Shown here: positions 63,175-64,000 of the stretch, piece after piece | Layout: every line of letters starts with the position of its first letter | How positions within the stretch are numbered: position 1 is the stretch's first letter | Assembly: GCF_027627455.1 (NCBI RefSeq) | Contig: NZ_CP115483.1 | Location: 3,224,001-3,288,000, forward strand | DNA length: 64,000 nucleotides | Direction: 5' to 3' | Origin: Sphingobacterium sp. SYP-B4668 | GTDB taxonomy: Bacteria > Bacteroidota > Bacteroidia > Sphingobacteriales > Sphingobacteriaceae | The notes under the pieces: generated by a model | Told to the model about the DNA's origin: nothing | The model's input: the letters and a program-made list of their open reading frames with translations, nothing else | The model's database searches: none | Position numbers and translations under genes: made by a program

Positions 63175-64000
63175 TTACGAGATGGATATAGTGGACTTGG
63201 GCTTTCTTTTACTTTTCTTTTTATGACGCCCCCACCAGATCAAAAATCCGGTAATGGGTAAAGATGTAGCAACAATGCCTGCGAGAAAGGTAGACAACTT
63301 ACCAATCTGTCCCCACCACTGCCCCATGTGCAATTGCCAAATAGCATTTTCGACCTTTTCATGTACCAACTGAGGCTTAGGGACAACTTGTTGCATACCT
63401 GTGTAACGATCAAATACCATCAGTTGTTGATTCTCCGTGCTTTTGAGACCGGCAACACCCAATCGAAAAACGTAGACACCTGTGTGCTCGAAATTATAGA
63501 CCCAGATAGCTGCATTTTGTTGCTTTGGATGCTCTGCTAGCGCTCGTCTGGCCAAACGAGTGATATCGACAGAGACCTTATCTGGCTCTACCTGTCCGAC
63601 AACTTCTTCAAGATGCTCCTCCCCTCCACCAAAGGCGGTACTAATGATATCTCCTAAGGAATGAAAGAAAATAATAATTCCAGTAAGACTCAAAATGAAA
63701 CATAATAAGAGGGAGTAAAAGCCATATACATTATGCAAGTCATAATTTATCCTTTTGAAACGCGCTTTCCACCTTACTGTAAAACTATCCTGAACGGTCT
63801 TCTTATTCCAACGCTTGGGCCACCATAGGACAAGTCCAGTGATACAGCTCACAAAGAAGATAACAGTCGCGATAAGGACTACCCAACTCCCAAAAGGACC
63901 GGCCAAAAGTGCTGAGTGTAGATGTGCTGTAATGTAAAAAAAATGGGGCAGGGTATCCATCTTGAGCACTTCCGCAGTGTAGGGGTCTACATATACAAAT
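63175..64000 (-). CDS. PepSY domain membrane protein, N-terminus beyond window
   Basis: The frame is open to the right edge, so the start lies outside. The visible 275 residues end in a charged tail (KKKSKRKPKST...). They have three to four hydrophobic segments (about 20-50 from the edge ATG, then 85-105, and 230-250) and a periplasmic loop with the PepSY-type text WQLHMGQWWGQIGKLSTFLAGI and VVPKPQLVHEKVENAI. The start of the domain with VYVDPYTAEVL upstream and HLHSALLAGPFGSWVV fits PepSY-associated transmembrane proteins. These are linked to iron uptake or reduction. The gene precedes the TonB-type receptor in the same direction, 23 bp apart, so they are probably one operon. Confidence 0.85.
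   Translation of the reverse strand, partial: FVYVDPYTAEVLKMDTLPHFFYITAHLHSALLAGPFGSWVVLIATVIFFVSCITGLVLWWPKRWNKKTVQDSFTVRWKARFKRINYDLHNVYGFYSLLLCFILSLTGIIIFFHSLGDIISTAFGGGEEHLEEVVGQVEPDKVSVDITRLARRALAEHPKQQNAAIWVYNFEHTGVYVFRLGVAGLKSTENQQLMVFDRYTGMQQVVPKPQLVHEKVENAIWQLHMGQWWGQIGKLSTFLAGIVATSLPITGFLIWWGRHKKKSKRKPKSTISIS

Overview
The window looks like a chromosomal segment of a Bacteroidota species, most likely Sphingobacteriaceae (Sphingobacterium or a close relative). This rests on the SusC/SusD pair with an ECF sigma factor and a FecR anti-sigma, several TonB-dependent or OMP beta-barrel receptors, a GG-leader peptide of the Bacteroidetes type, DUF6266/DUF5675/DUF6428/DUF4382 proteins, and overall base composition. 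No rRNA, tRNA, transposase or CRISPR array was recognised. Assignments are from reading the sequence only; no database search was run.

Layout. 1-4.8 kb (minus): a partial TANFOR/Fn3-like surface protein, a beta-strand-rich outer-membrane-type protein and a lipoprotein with collagen-like Gly-X-Y linkers and six degenerate repeats. 5.3-6.5 kb: a secreted GH130 mannoside enzyme. 6.5-8.6 kb (minus): a phage-like micro-cluster (DUF6266, DUF5675, small amphipathic protein, holin-like protein, hairpin terminator). 9.2-15.3 kb: a small DNA-binding-type protein, a membrane LytTR regulator, a DUF4382 lipoprotein, an AraC regulator and a TonB-type receptor. 15.5-18.0 kb: an arsenic operon (arsR, frameshifted DUF6428 gene, arsC-type phosphatase, acr3) with two matching ArsR-type operators. 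18.9-26.2 kb: a scarred region with a Crp-like regulator, a MutS-like pseudogene, four tandem secreted proteins of one family (two carried on 680-bp direct repeats), a small LMW-PTP and several gene scraps.

26.6-36.9 kb (plus, clearly AT-rich) is the most interesting part. It is a compact secretion operon with a VKOR-thioredoxin fusion, a GG-leader peptide whose predicted core carries eight cysteines, a secreted TlpA-like thioredoxin, a glycosyltransferase-like protein, a short LanC-like protein, a C39-peptidase ABC exporter, an HlyD-type adaptor and a second DXD glycosyltransferase. The set resembles in logic a glycocin/sublancin locus (precursor, C39 exporter, thiol oxidoreductases, glycosyltransferase), built from Bacteroidota parts. 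That reading is inference.

37.0-40.2 kb holds erythromycin-esterase-like genes and truncated copies, including a partial duplicate of the cluster's TlpA-like gene. 40.8-42.9 kb has small genes. 43.0-51.3 kb (minus) is a polysaccharide-utilisation locus for alpha-galactosides (sigma, FecR, SusC, SusD, GH27). 51.5-59.3 kb (minus) is an RND efflux operon (adaptor, pump, outer-membrane factor) with AraC and TetR regulators upstream. 59.7-64.0 kb has a DUF6624 protein, a bacteriocin-immunity-like gene without a usual start codon, another TonB-type receptor and the end of a PepSY membrane protein that runs off the window.
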